Shown piece by piece: positions 1 through 9,268 of a stretch of 64,000 nucleotides of DNA. The position numbers and the translations under genes are program-made. A model generated the notes under the pieces. That model saw nothing but the letters and a program-made list of their open reading frames with translations. It made no database searches and was not told the origin of the DNA. This DNA is from Rhodobium gokarnense (GTDB lineage Bacteria > Pseudomonadota > Alphaproteobacteria > Rhizobiales > Rhodobiaceae): positions 134,501 to 198,500 of the forward strand of contig NZ_JAOQNS010000003.1 in the NCBI RefSeq assembly GCF_025961475.1, in the 5' to 3' direction. Within the stretch, counting starts at the first letter, position 1. Each line of letters starts with the position of its first letter.

Positions 1-1092
1 AACGGCCGCCGCATAGCGCTCCGGCGGCGCATCGCCGATGACGTCGACGGGATTGCCGTGCGACCAGGTCTCCGGCAGTTTCTCATCGAGCGTCGCCATC
101 GTTCCCGCGGACAGCGTCGCCAGCTTGCCGTTGCGGTCTTCCAGGGCGTCGGCGGCAAGAACGCCCGCACCGCCGCCATTGGTGACGATGGCGAGCCTTT
201 CGCCGCGGAACGGCTTGACGAAATGGAGCGTCTCTGCCGCGGTGAAGAGTTCGTCGAGCGAGAAGACGCGCAGCACGCCGGCCCGGCGCAGCGCCGCATC
301 GAAGACGATGTCGGAGGCGGCGAGCGCGCCCGTGTGGGAGGCCGCGGCCTCGGCCGCCGAGGCGTTGCGCCCGGCCTTGATGGCGACGATCGGCTTCAGG
401 CGCGAGGCGAGCCGCGCCGCCGACATGAAGCCGCGCGCCTCGTTGATGGATTCCAGATAGAGCAGGATCGCCCGCGTGCGCACGTCGGAGGCGAAATAGT
501 CGAGGAGGTCGCCGACATCGACGTCGAGCATGTCGCCGAGCGAGACCACGGCGCGAAAGCCGATGCCACGCGAGGCCGCCCAGTCGACGACGGCGGTGAC
601 GAGCGCCCCCGATTGCGACAGGAAGACGAGGTCGCCGTCGCCGGGCATGACATGGGAGAAGCTGGCGTTGAGCCCGACCGGCGGCACCAGCAGGCCGAGG
701 CAGTTCGGCCCGACGATGCGCATGCCGTAGTGGCGCGCGATCCGGCCCGCCTCCTCGGCGAGGCTGCCGGAACCCTTGCCGAGGCCGGCCGTGATGATCA
801 GCACCGCCAGGGCGCCGCGCTTGCCGAGTTCTTCCACGGTGTCCGGAACGTATTTCGCCGGTGCCGCGACGATGCCGAGTTCCGGTACGCCGGGAAGGTC
901 GGCAATGGACGCGTGACAGGGATGCGGTCCGACATGGTCGTGCTTGGGATTGACCAGCCAGACCGGACCGTCGAAGCCGGCGGTCATCAGGTTGGCAAGC
1001 ACGGTGGCGCCGACGCTGCCGGGACGGGGACTGGCACCGATCAGCGCAATGGACTGCGGTTTGAAGAAGGAGGAGAGGTTCTTGACGGACAC
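1..1092 (-). CDS. CoA-binding acyl-CoA synthetase (ADP-forming type), C-terminus cut by the window edge
   Basis: The 364 residues present begin SVKNLSSFFKPQSIALIGAS, the Rossmann CoA-binding domain of NDP-forming acetyl-CoA synthetases. Next comes LVNPKHDHVGPHPCHASIAD and then the succinyl-CoA-ligase-like region. In this family the enzyme interconverts acyl-CoA and acid with ATP/ADP; the ATP-grasp half would lie left of base 1 and is not seen. I placed the start at a GTG (1090-1092) because a GGAGG sits about 10 bases upstream and the conserved domain begins at once. No ATG is available at that point. The acyl substrate cannot be inferred. It is divergent from the protease inhibitor gene. Confidence 0.75.
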   Translation of the reverse strand, partial: MSVKNLSSFFKPQSIALIGASPRPGSVGATVLANLMTAGFDGPVWLVNPKHDHVGPHPCHASIADLPGVPELGIVAAPAKYVPDTVEELGKRGALAVLIITAGLGKGSGSLAEEAGRIARHYGMRIVGPNCLGLLVPPVGLNASFSHVMPGDGDLVFLSQSGALVTAVVDWAASRGIGFRAVVSLGDMLDVDVGDLLDYFASDVRTRAILLYLESINEARGFMSAARLASRLKPIVAIKAGRNASAAEAAASHTGALAASDIVFDAALRRAGVLRVFSLDELFTAAETLHFVKPFRGERLAIVTNGGGAGVLAADALEDRNGKLATLSAGTMATLDEKLPETWSHGNPVDVIGDAPPERYAAAV

Positions 1093-1366
1093 TGGAGGGG
1101 CCTCCGTTTATGGCGAACCGGGCCTTTTTTTATTGCAACGCAGCATACACCATAGGAGTGCATCTGCCAACGCCTGCCGGTATTGCAATATTATCATATT
1201 CTTAATGATAGCAGGTTGCATTCCGCACGCGTTCGCACCTGCGAGAAGAGAGCCCCGGAACCGCGGATTTCGGAACGGGTCCGGAAATCGCCGCGGTGGC
1301 GGGCGTTTACGGGGCGCTAACGGTTTGCCGATCAACTGTATTCATGCGAGTCGAGAGGTGCCGCAC

Positions 1367-1801
1367 ATGTTCCGTACCCATGCGTCTGCGTCGATCAGCG
1401 CCACCGCCCTTTTCCTTGCCCTTGCGGCCGTCGCGGCCGGGCCGGCCAGCGCCCAATCGTCGGAGCCGGCGATCACTGCCGCCTGGACCATCGGAGACGA
1501 TTTCTCCAATGCCAGTTGCGAGGCGGAACTGAGCAACGAGGCCGGCCCCAACGGCGCTCGCATCGCCCGCCTTTCCGACTGCGCCGGGCTCTATCCGGTG
1601 CTCGCCCCGGTGCGCGGCTGGCGCCCGGACGGCATGGGCGGGATCGTCCTCGTCGACGGGGCCGGCGCCGCGGTCGTCACCTATGCGCTCGGCGAGGCCG
1701 ACGCGCTGTTGTCCGTCGAGCCGGAAAACGTCTTCCTGCGCCTGGCGCCGAAGGACAGCGGCGCCCTCATCACCGGCACCATCGGCGAAACCCTGGACTG
1801 A
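1367..1801 (+). CDS. Exported AprI/Inh-type metalloprotease inhibitor
   Basis: This 144-residue protein has a clear Sec signal peptide (hydrophobic residues about 8-28, ending GPASAQ). A small domain follows with two cysteines (NASCEAEL and LSDCAGLY) and the spaced W/G pattern GWRPDGMGGIVLVD. That matches the Inh family, small periplasmic beta-barrel inhibitors of serralysin-type zinc proteases that protect the producer. The start has a GAGAGG ribosome site 9 bases upstream. No target protease is encoded in this window, so the partner is unknown. Family assignment is from the pattern, without alignment. Confidence 0.65.
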   Translation: MFRTHASASISATALFLALAAVAAGPASAQSSEPAITAAWTIGDDFSNASCEAELSNEAGPNGARIARLSDCAGLYPVLAPVRGWRPDGMGGIVLVDGAGAAVVTYALGEADALLSVEPENVFLRLAPKDSGALITGTIGETLD

Positions 1802-1822
1802 CCGGATAGCGTTGGAGCGCCG

Positions 1823-2998
1823 TCAGGTGTTCTTCTTCAGGAATCCGTCCATGCGCTCGATGGCGCGGGAGATGTTCTCCGTCGAATTGGCGTAGGAAAG
1901 CCGCATATAGCCCTCGCCGAGGACACCGAAATCCGGCCCGCCAATGGTCGCGACCCCGGCCTCCTCCAGCAGCGCGGAGGCCAGCTCCTTCGCCTTCCAG
2001 CCGGTCTTTGAAATGTTGGCATAGGCATAGAAGGCGCCGGCCGGCATCAGGCAGGAAACGCCCGGCAGCGCGTTGAGCCCGTCGACGATCACCTTGCGGC
2101 GTTCGTCGAAGGCACCGACCATCTCCGAAACGCAGTCCTGCGGCCCGGTGAGCGCGGCCAGCCCCGCCCACTGCGTCGGCGCGTTGACGCAGGACCAGGC
2201 GTTGACGGCAAGCTTCCTGACCTTGTCGTAGAGCCCCTCCGGCCAGACCGAATAGCCGAGCCGCCAGCCGGTCATGGCATAGGTCTTCGACCAGCCGTCG
2301 AGCAGGATCACCCGGTCGCGGATCTGAGGGTAGGACATCAGCGAATGGTGGACCGCGCCGTCATAGGTCATCTGGCCGTAGATCTCGTCGGACAGGATCG
2401 CAACGTCCGGGAACGCGGCAAGCCCCTCCACCAGCCGGGCGATCTCCTCCTGCGGCGTAACGCCACCGGTCGGGTTTGCCGGCGAGTTGAGGATCATGAG
2501 CCGGGTTGCGGGCGTGATCAGCCCGAGCGTTTCCTCGGCCGAAAAGGCAAAGGCGTTGTCCTCGCGGATCGGGATCGGCATCGGCCGCGCCCCGGTGAAC
2601 TCGATCATGGAGCGGTAGATCGGAAAGCCCGGATCGGGATAGAGGATGTCGACGCCCGGCTCGCCGAACATCAGGATCGCGGCGAACATCGTCACCTTGC
2701 CGCCGGGCACGATCAGCACCCGTTCCGGCGAGACGGCAGCGCCCGTGCGCCGCTCCACGTCGGTGGCGACGGCCTCGCGGAGCGGCAGGATGCCGGTCGC
2801 CGGCGTATAGCCGTGATGGCCCTCGCGCAGCGCCGTAACGGCGGCTTCCACGATATGCGGCGGGGTCGGGAAGTCCGGCTGGCCGATGCCGAGATTGATG
2901 ATGTCGCGGCCGGCGCCCGCAAGCTCGGTCGCCCGCGCCAGAACGGCAAAGGCGTTTTCCTCGCCGATGCGATCGAATCCGGCAATCGTGGTCAGCAT
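1823..2998 (-). CDS. Fold-type I PLP aminotransferase (class I/II, aspartate aminotransferase-like)
   Basis: The 391 residues have a complete class I aminotransferase pattern: LGIGQPDFPTP near the N-terminus, GYTPATGILPLREA at 63-76, NSPANPTGG (Asn175), SDEIYG (Asp204, Tyr207), the PLP lysine in GWSKTYAMTGWRLGY (Lys238) and a C-terminal substrate arginine in YMRLSYAN. It transfers amino groups between an amino acid and a 2-oxo acid in the cytoplasm. The closest general type is the Ib-subgroup aspartate/aromatic transaminases, but the amino acid preference cannot be read from sequence. It converges with the inhibitor gene, 21 bases away, and is divergent from the SDR gene. Confidence 0.85.
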   Translation of the reverse strand: MLTTIAGFDRIGEENAFAVLARATELAGAGRDIINLGIGQPDFPTPPHIVEAAVTALREGHHGYTPATGILPLREAVATDVERRTGAAVSPERVLIVPGGKVTMFAAILMFGEPGVDILYPDPGFPIYRSMIEFTGARPMPIPIREDNAFAFSAEETLGLITPATRLMILNSPANPTGGVTPQEEIARLVEGLAAFPDVAILSDEIYGQMTYDGAVHHSLMSYPQIRDRVILLDGWSKTYAMTGWRLGYSVWPEGLYDKVRKLAVNAWSCVNAPTQWAGLAALTGPQDCVSEMVGAFDERRKVIVDGLNALPGVSCLMPAGAFYAYANISKTGWKAKELASALLEEAGVATIGGPDFGVLGEGYMRLSYANSTENISRAIERMDGFLKKNT

Positions 2999-3286
2999 GC
3001 CTTGTCTCCCTTGTTATCCTGGCGGCGTCGCAGCGCCGCCCGTCGCTGTCGCGCGCGAACAAGACATAGCGGTAAAGACGTGCTAGAGGCTAGCGCCATC
3101 AGAAACATCTCACCTCCGGCCGCCCGCCCGCCTCGAGACCAGACAGGTCCGCGGGTAAATGTTCAGAGCGCCCTGAAAGGGCATGTTCGAGATCGCCAGC
3201 CGGACCCGTGCCCGCGTTGCAGCACTTGGCGCGAGGGGGTGCCCCGCGGGGCCGCCGTCGGCACGTAGAAAATCGAAGGAAATACC

Positions 3287-4042
3287 ATGTCGGACCGGCT
3301 CGCCGGAAAACGGACACTCGTCACCGCCGCCGGCCAGGGCATCGGCCGCGCCACCGCCATCGGCTTTGCCGAAGCGGGCGCCGAGGTCATCGCCACCGAC
3401 GTCGCGCCGGAGCAGTTGGAAGACCTGGCCGCCCTCGGCGTTGCCAGATGCGTCGCCCTCGACGTCACCGACACGGCCGAGACCTATGCGGTCGCCGAGG
3501 ACCTCGGCGCCATCGACGTGCTGTGCAACTGCGCCGGTTACGTCCATCGCGGCACGGTGCTCGATTGCGACGAGATCACCTGGGACTACTGCTTCGACCT
3601 CAACGTCAAGTCTATGCACCGCACGATCCGCGCCTTCCTGCCGGCAATGCTGGGCCAGGAGGGCGGCTCGATCATCAACATGTCGTCCGGCACCTCCTCG
3701 ATCCGGGGCACCCCGGCGCGCTACGTCTACGGCGCCACCAAGGCCGCCGTCATCGGCCTGACGAAGGCGATCGCCGCCGATTTCGTCAAGGACGGCATCC
3801 GCTGCAACGCCATCTGCCCGGGCATCGTCAGGACGCCGTCGCTGGAGGGCCGGGTCGCGGAACTCGCCGTCGAACTCGGCGCCTCGATCGAGGACGCCTG
3901 GGCCCATGTGCTGGACAGCCAGCCGAGCGGCCGCGTGGCCGACCCGGAGGAGATCGCGGACCTGGCGATCTACCTCGCCTCCGACGAATCCGCCTTCGTC
4001 ACCGGCACGGAAATCGTCATCGACGGCGGCTGGGTGCTGTAG
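3287..4042 (+). CDS. SDR-family NAD-dependent dehydrogenase (DHRS6/2-keto-3-deoxy-L-fuconate dehydrogenase-like)
   Basis: This classical short-chain dehydrogenase has 251 residues. The nucleotide motif TAAGQGIG is at 13-20, and an Asp after beta-2 (Asp38) favours NAD(H). NCAG is at 81-84, the catalytic Ser at about 133, and YGATK at 148-152. The segment RCNAICPGIVRTPSLEGRV and the ending SAFVTGTEIVIDGGW resemble DHRS6/BDH2 and bacterial sugar-acid dehydrogenases. It oxidises a hydroxyl group on a small acid, with substrate uncertain. The TRAP transporter to the right imports organic acids and could supply substrate, but the genes are convergent and not in one operon. The ribosome site AAGGAA precedes the ATG by 6 bases. 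Confidence 0.82.
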   Translation: MSDRLAGKRTLVTAAGQGIGRATAIGFAEAGAEVIATDVAPEQLEDLAALGVARCVALDVTDTAETYAVAEDLGAIDVLCNCAGYVHRGTVLDCDEITWDYCFDLNVKSMHRTIRAFLPAMLGQEGGSIINMSSGTSSIRGTPARYVYGATKAAVIGLTKAIAADFVKDGIRCNAICPGIVRTPSLEGRVAELAVELGASIEDAWAHVLDSQPSGRVADPEEIADLAIYLASDESAFVTGTEIVIDGGWVL

Positions 4043-4478
4043 GGCTCGGGGTTAGCGCCGCAACACGCACGCGACGTTGCTCCTGGATTGCCGCGTCGGC
4101 CTATCGGCCTCCTCGCAATGACATTTTTTTGCGTCATCGCGAGCGCAGCGAAGCGATCCAGTACGGCGCGAAAGGTTAGACCACCACGGCCGCCACCCCC
4201 TCTGCCGTCATCCCGGCCGGAGCGCAGCGGAGAGCCGGGACCCAATGCCCGCCGCGGCATGGTCGCCCGCATCGGGCTTTGCGCGGCCTGTCCCCGGCGC
4301 AAGACCCCCTGCCACGAGCGAACGGCATACCGTGTGGAGAGGGGCAATAGGCCCCGGGTCAAGCCCGGGGTGACGGGGAGAGAGCGCGGCAATGTCGAGC
4401 GTCATCGCGAGCGCAGCGACGCGATCCAGTGCGGCGCACGCAGCTGGACTCCGGTGATGACCGGGCACGCCACCCCGA
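4043..4478. repeat. Intergenic repeat array between convergent genes
   Basis: This 436-base spacer holds no convincing gene. It carries two families of dispersed intergenic repeat. Family A begins CGTCATCGCGAGCGCAGCGA and continues AGCGATCCAGTACGGCGC. It occurs at 4132-4169, again at 4400-4437 with few changes, and in related inverted form at 4083-4122 (CTGGATTG ... CTCGCAATGAC). Family B, of the type CGTCATCCCGG ... AGCCGGGACCCA, lies at 4206-4244, with an inverted relative (GGTCAAGCCCGGGGTGACGG) at 4357-4376. Such elements are common in Hyphomicrobiales genomes. Their position between two convergent genes suits an RNA-processing or termination role, but that is inference. Confidence 0.75.
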
Positions 4479-5882
4479 TCAATGCGTCGTAATCATCTCC
4501 GGCCCCATCAGAGACGTCGGCAGCACGGTGGAGATCCACGGCACATAGGTGACCAGCACCAGGAACACGGCGAGGATGCCGAGCCAGGGCAGCGCCGCAC
4601 GGACCACCGCCATCACCGGCATGCCGGCGACGCCGGACGTCACGAAGAGGTTCAGCCCGACCGGCGGCGTGATCATGCCGATCTCCATGTTCACCACCAT
4701 GATGATGCCAAGATGGATCGGATCGACGCCGAGCTGGATGGCGATCGGAAAGACGAGCGGCGCGACGATGACGATGAGGCCCGAGGGCTCCATGAACTGG
4801 CCGCCGACCAAGAGAAGCAGGTTGACGGCAATCAGGAACGTCCACCAGGAAAAGCCGAAATCGAGCATTGCCGCGGCGATCGCCTGGGGCACCTGCTCGC
4901 TGGTCAGCACGTGCTTCAGGATCAGCGCGTTGGCGATGATGAACATCAGCATGATGGTCAGCCGCCCGGCTTCCAGCAGCGTGCGCTTGGTCTCCGGGTG
5001 GAGGCAGGCGGGAACGAAGCCGATGACGATGGCCGCGATGTTGCGCAGGATCGCGGTCGGCAGTGCCTCGCCCTTCTTGCGCCAGGCGACGTTCTTGAGC
5101 GGCCCCATGTCGCGATAGACGAAATTGGCGATCAGGAAGGCATAGACCGCGGCGACGGCCGCCGCCTCCGTCGGCGTGAAGACGCCGCCATAGATGCCGC
5201 CGAGGATGATGACGATCAGCATCAGCCCCCAGAACGCATCGGCGGCGGAGACGAGGATTTCCCGCCAGCCCTTCCAGTCCTCCGCCGGCAGGCCGCGCAC
5301 GCGGGCCGCCACATAGATGCCGACCATCAGCATGCCGCCGGCAATCAGGCCCGGAATGACGCCGGCAAGGAACATCCGCCCGACCGAGACGTCGGTTGCC
5401 GCCGCATAGACGACCATGACGATGGACGGCGGGATGAGGATGCCGAGCGTGCCGGCGTTGCAGATGACGCCGGCAGCGAAATCGCGGGTGTAGCCGACCT
5501 GGCGCATGCCGGCGATGACGATGGAGCCGATGGCGACGACGGTGGCCGGCGACGAGCCGGAGAGCGCGGCGAACAGCATGCAGGCAAAGACGCCGGCGAT
5601 GGCGAGGCCGCCGCGCATATGGCCGACGACGGCAATGGCAAAGCGGATGATGCGCTTGGCGACGCCGCCCGTCGACATGAAGGCCGACGCCAGAATGAAA
5701 AACGGGATCGCCAGGAGCGTGTAGTGCTCCATGGACTCGAAAAGCTTGCCGGCGATGGAGGCGAGCGAGTCGTTGGAGAACAGGAGCAGGATGACGAGGC
5801 TGGAAAGACCGAGCGAGACCGCGATCGGAACGCCGATGGCAAGGAGCGCAAGGACCAGCGCAAAGAGGATGACCGCACTCAT
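4479..5882 (-). CDS. dctM: TRAP transporter large permease, DctM type
   Basis: This very hydrophobic 467-residue protein of the DctM family is the ion-coupled channel of TRAP uptake systems, usually with 12 or 13 membrane segments. Diagnostic stretches are SGSSPATVVAIGSIVIAGMRQVGY, where the pore hairpin carries the conserved small residues, and GGQFMEPSGLIVIVAPLVFPIAIQLGVDPIHLGIIMVVNMEIGMITPPVGLNLFV near the end. At 467 residues it is about 40 longer than usual. The extra part is around LKNVAWRKKGEALPTAILRN ... CLHPETKRT in the central loop. Its ATG overlaps the dctQ stop by four bases, so the two are translationally coupled. It works with DctQ and DctP to import a C4-dicarboxylate-like acid. 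Confidence 0.92.
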   Translation of the reverse strand: MSAVILFALVLALLAIGVPIAVSLGLSSLVILLLFSNDSLASIAGKLFESMEHYTLLAIPFFILASAFMSTGGVAKRIIRFAIAVVGHMRGGLAIAGVFACMLFAALSGSSPATVVAIGSIVIAGMRQVGYTRDFAAGVICNAGTLGILIPPSIVMVVYAAATDVSVGRMFLAGVIPGLIAGGMLMVGIYVAARVRGLPAEDWKGWREILVSAADAFWGLMLIVIILGGIYGGVFTPTEAAAVAAVYAFLIANFVYRDMGPLKNVAWRKKGEALPTAILRNIAAIVIGFVPACLHPETKRTLLEAGRLTIMLMFIIANALILKHVLTSEQVPQAIAAAMLDFGFSWWTFLIAVNLLLLVGGQFMEPSGLIVIVAPLVFPIAIQLGVDPIHLGIIMVVNMEIGMITPPVGLNLFVTSGVAGMPVMAVVRAALPWLGILAVFLVLVTYVPWISTVLPTSLMGPEMITTH

Positions 5883-6508
5883 CGCCCGGCTCCTTCCCCG
5901 GACGTGCCGTTTTCGTCATGGGCGGCGCGGGCCTCGTCGACCAGTTCCTCCGCCTCGTGGCTGGCGATGATCATGGTCGTATCGCCCTTGAAGATGCTCA
6001 CGGCGATCTGCAGGAAGCGGAACAGGATGAGGGCGAGCCCGAAGGGCAGGATGAAATAGGGGATGTAGCGCGGCAGCCGCTCGTAGCGCACCTCGCCGTC
6101 TTCCACGAGCCCGAAGAGCGTCTGGATCCAGTGCGGGAACGGAACGTCCTCGACCTCCAGGAAGGCCAGCTTGAAGAAGAACTTCGACCAGTACTCCCAG
6201 GCGCCGTAGAGCATCATCCCGGCATAGGCGATGCAGGCCGCAACGGCGATCAGCGCCAGGATTCTCTGGGTCTTCCTCGGAAACCGCAGCGCCACGGCGT
6301 CAACGCCGAGATGGGCGGTCATCTTGACCGCGTAGGACGCCCCGAAGATCACCAGCCAGGCGAAGAAATAGGTGGTCAGTTCCAGCGCCCACAACAGATT
6401 GTCGTTGAAGACGTAGCGGGCGACGACGTTGGAAAAGGTGGTGACGGTCATCAGCGCCAGCAGGACGGCGATGGCCGTTTCTTCTATTTCATTGACGATC
6501 CGCGACAC
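5879..6508 (-). CDS. dctQ: TRAP transporter small permease, DctQ type
   Basis: The protein has 209 residues and four hydrophobic segments, with the family pattern SNVVARYVFNDNLLWALELTTYFFAWLVIFGASYAVK near the N-terminus. This small membrane subunit bridges DctM. I chose a GTG start at 6508 (SRIVNEIEETAIAVL) because a GAGGGGG ribosome site stands six bases upstream and the family's first helix follows directly; upstream codons in frame give low-complexity, non-membrane sequence. A charged tail of about 35 residues after the last helix (ASHEAEELVDEARAAHDENG) is longer than usual. It is separated from dctP by 154 bases that hold a strong hairpin. Confidence 0.88.
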   Translation of the reverse strand: MSRIVNEIEETAIAVLLALMTVTTFSNVVARYVFNDNLLWALELTTYFFAWLVIFGASYAVKMTAHLGVDAVALRFPRKTQRILALIAVAACIAYAGMMLYGAWEYWSKFFFKLAFLEVEDVPFPHWIQTLFGLVEDGEVRYERLPRYIPYFILPFGLALILFRFLQIAVSIFKGDTTMIIASHEAEELVDEARAAHDENGTSGEGAGR

Positions 6509-6613
6509 AGGAGCCCCCTCGTTTGCCCGGTGGATTGCCACCGGCCCGGCCGCCCGCTCCCCGCCGGCGGCACAAGGCGCTGCGGCGCCTGCCCTCAAGG
6601 CCAAGCGCCCGAA

Positions 6614-6639
6614 GGGGAGCCGCGCGGCCGCGGCTCCCC
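6614..6639 (-). promoter_or_regulatory. Intercistronic hairpin between dctP and dctQ
   Basis: A perfect inverted repeat has arms GGGGAGCCGC and GCGGCTCCCC around a six-base GC-rich loop, with no T-run after it on the transcribed strand. Hairpins at this place are typical of binding-protein transport operons, where they stabilise the upstream message so that the solute-binding protein is made in excess over the membrane subunits. This role is inference. Confidence 0.6.
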
Positions 6640-6662
6640 CGTATTGCCTCAAGGCAAAGGGA

Positions 6663-7754
<1,092 letters not shown>

Positions 7755-7882
7755 TTATCCGGGGATATTGAACGAGACGGAGCACGCGGGCAACCGGCAT
7801 TGACGCCGCGAATGCAACCTTTCGGTAACATTTCGCCGGCGCAATGGGTCGAATCCGACACATCGCACGGCCGGCGCCGGGA

Positions 7883-9247
7883 TCACATCGGCTCGGACAG
7901 CACCTCGTCCTTGTCGAGAGCGTAGCGCTTCATCTTTTCGTAGAGCGCCTTGCGCGACAGGCCGAGGGCCTCGTAGGTGGCCTTGAGGCTGCCGTCCTGG
8001 CGTTTGATTTCGGCGGCGATCAGCGAGCGCTCATAGGCCGCGACGCGCTGGGCGAGCGGCGAGCCCTCCGACCCCTCCTCCGCCGCGTTCGCCGGCTCCT
8101 CGCCGTCAAGGCCGACGGAAAGGCCGAGGACGAAGCGGTCGGCGACGTTGCGCAATTCGCGGACATTGCCCGGCCAGTCGTGGGCGGTGAGCGCCGCCAT
8201 CAGTTCCGGCGTGAAGTCCGGCACCTCGCGGCGGAAACGCGCCCGCGCCTCGCGCGCCAGGTGATGGAAGAGGATCGGCAGGTCTTCCTTGCGCTCGCGC
8301 AGCGGCGGCACGGTGACGGTGACGACGTTGAGCCGGTAATAGAGATCGCTGCGGAACCGGCCGTCGGCGCAGGCCTCCTCCAGGTCGACCTTGGTGGCGG
8401 CGACGAAGCGCACGTCGAGCGGGATCGCCTTGTTGGAGCCGAGCCGCTCGATCGAGCGCTGCTCGATGACCCTGAGGAGCTTGACCTGCAGGTCGAGCGG
8501 CATGGATTCGATCTCGTCGAGGAAGACGGTGCCGCCCGCCGCATGCTCCAGCTTGCCGATGCGTTGGCGGATGGCACCGGTGAAAGCGCCGGCCTCGTGG
8601 CCGAACAGCTCGGACTCGATGATATCGCTCGGCAGCGCGCCGCAATTGATGGCAACGAACGGCTTGTCGCGCCGTGGGCCTTCGTCGTGCAGCGCCCGCG
8701 CGACGACCTCCTTGCCGGAGCCCGTCTCGCCAAGGAGCAGGACGTCGACGTCGGCCTCGGCCAGCGCCTCCACCTCGCTGCGAAGCCGCTGCATCACCGG
8801 GGTGCGGCCGATGAGGCGGGCGATCAGCCCGGTCTCCTCGTCGAGCGCCTGGCGCAGCGCCCGGTTTTCCAGCACCAGCCGGCGCGTATGCAGCGCCCGC
8901 AGCACCGTGTCGTTGAGCCGGCTCGCCGGAAACGGCTTTTCCATGAAGTCGTAGGCGCCCGCGCGCATCGCCTCCACGGCGAGCGGCACGTCGCCATGGC
9001 CGGTGATCAGGATCACCGGAAAGGCCGGATCGATGTCGAACGCCCGGCGCATCAGGGTGAGGCCGTCGTTTCGCGGCATGCGGATGTCGGTGACCAGCAC
9101 GCCGTAGAGCGTGCGGTTGACGTGGTCGAGCACGGTGTCGCCGTCGGCATAGGTGTGGACGTTGTGGCCGCCGAGCTCCAGCCCCTGTGCCAGCGCATCG
9201 CGGAGGTCCGCCTCGTCGTCGACCAGAAGAACGGTGCTGTGCTCCAT
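7883..9247 (-). CDS. dctD: C4-dicarboxylate response regulator, sigma-54 activator DctD
   Basis: The 454-residue NtrC-family activator starts with a receiver domain: VDDEAD at 9-14, phospho-acceptor Asp54 in TDIRMP, and Lys104 in EKPF. The AAA+ domain has Walker A GETGSGKE at 173-180, GAFTGA at 220-225 for sigma-54 contact, and Walker B TVFLDEIE. A C-terminal Fis-type helix-turn-helix (SLKATYEALGLSRKALYEKMKRY) completes it. It is read with dctB, 21 bases downstream of it, and stands just upstream of the dctP sigma-54 promoter, so it should switch on dctPQM when phosphorylated by DctB. Confidence 0.93.
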   Translation of the reverse strand: MEHSTVLLVDDEADLRDALAQGLELGGHNVHTYADGDTVLDHVNRTLYGVLVTDIRMPRNDGLTLMRRAFDIDPAFPVILITGHGDVPLAVEAMRAGAYDFMEKPFPASRLNDTVLRALHTRRLVLENRALRQALDEETGLIARLIGRTPVMQRLRSEVEALAEADVDVLLLGETGSGKEVVARALHDEGPRRDKPFVAINCGALPSDIIESELFGHEAGAFTGAIRQRIGKLEHAAGGTVFLDEIESMPLDLQVKLLRVIEQRSIERLGSNKAIPLDVRFVAATKVDLEEACADGRFRSDLYYRLNVVTVTVPPLRERKEDLPILFHHLAREARARFRREVPDFTPELMAALTAHDWPGNVRELRNVADRFVLGLSVGLDGEEPANAAEEGSEGSPLAQRVAAYERSLIAAEIKRQDGSLKATYEALGLSRKALYEKMKRYALDKDEVLSEPM

Positions 9248-9268
9248 GAATGTCCTTTGAAATGACGC

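Noticed and set aside
7850-7870. tRNA-like GGTCGAATCC motif
   Set aside because: No acceptor stem or anticodon arm can be folded around it. No tRNA was found anywhere in the window.
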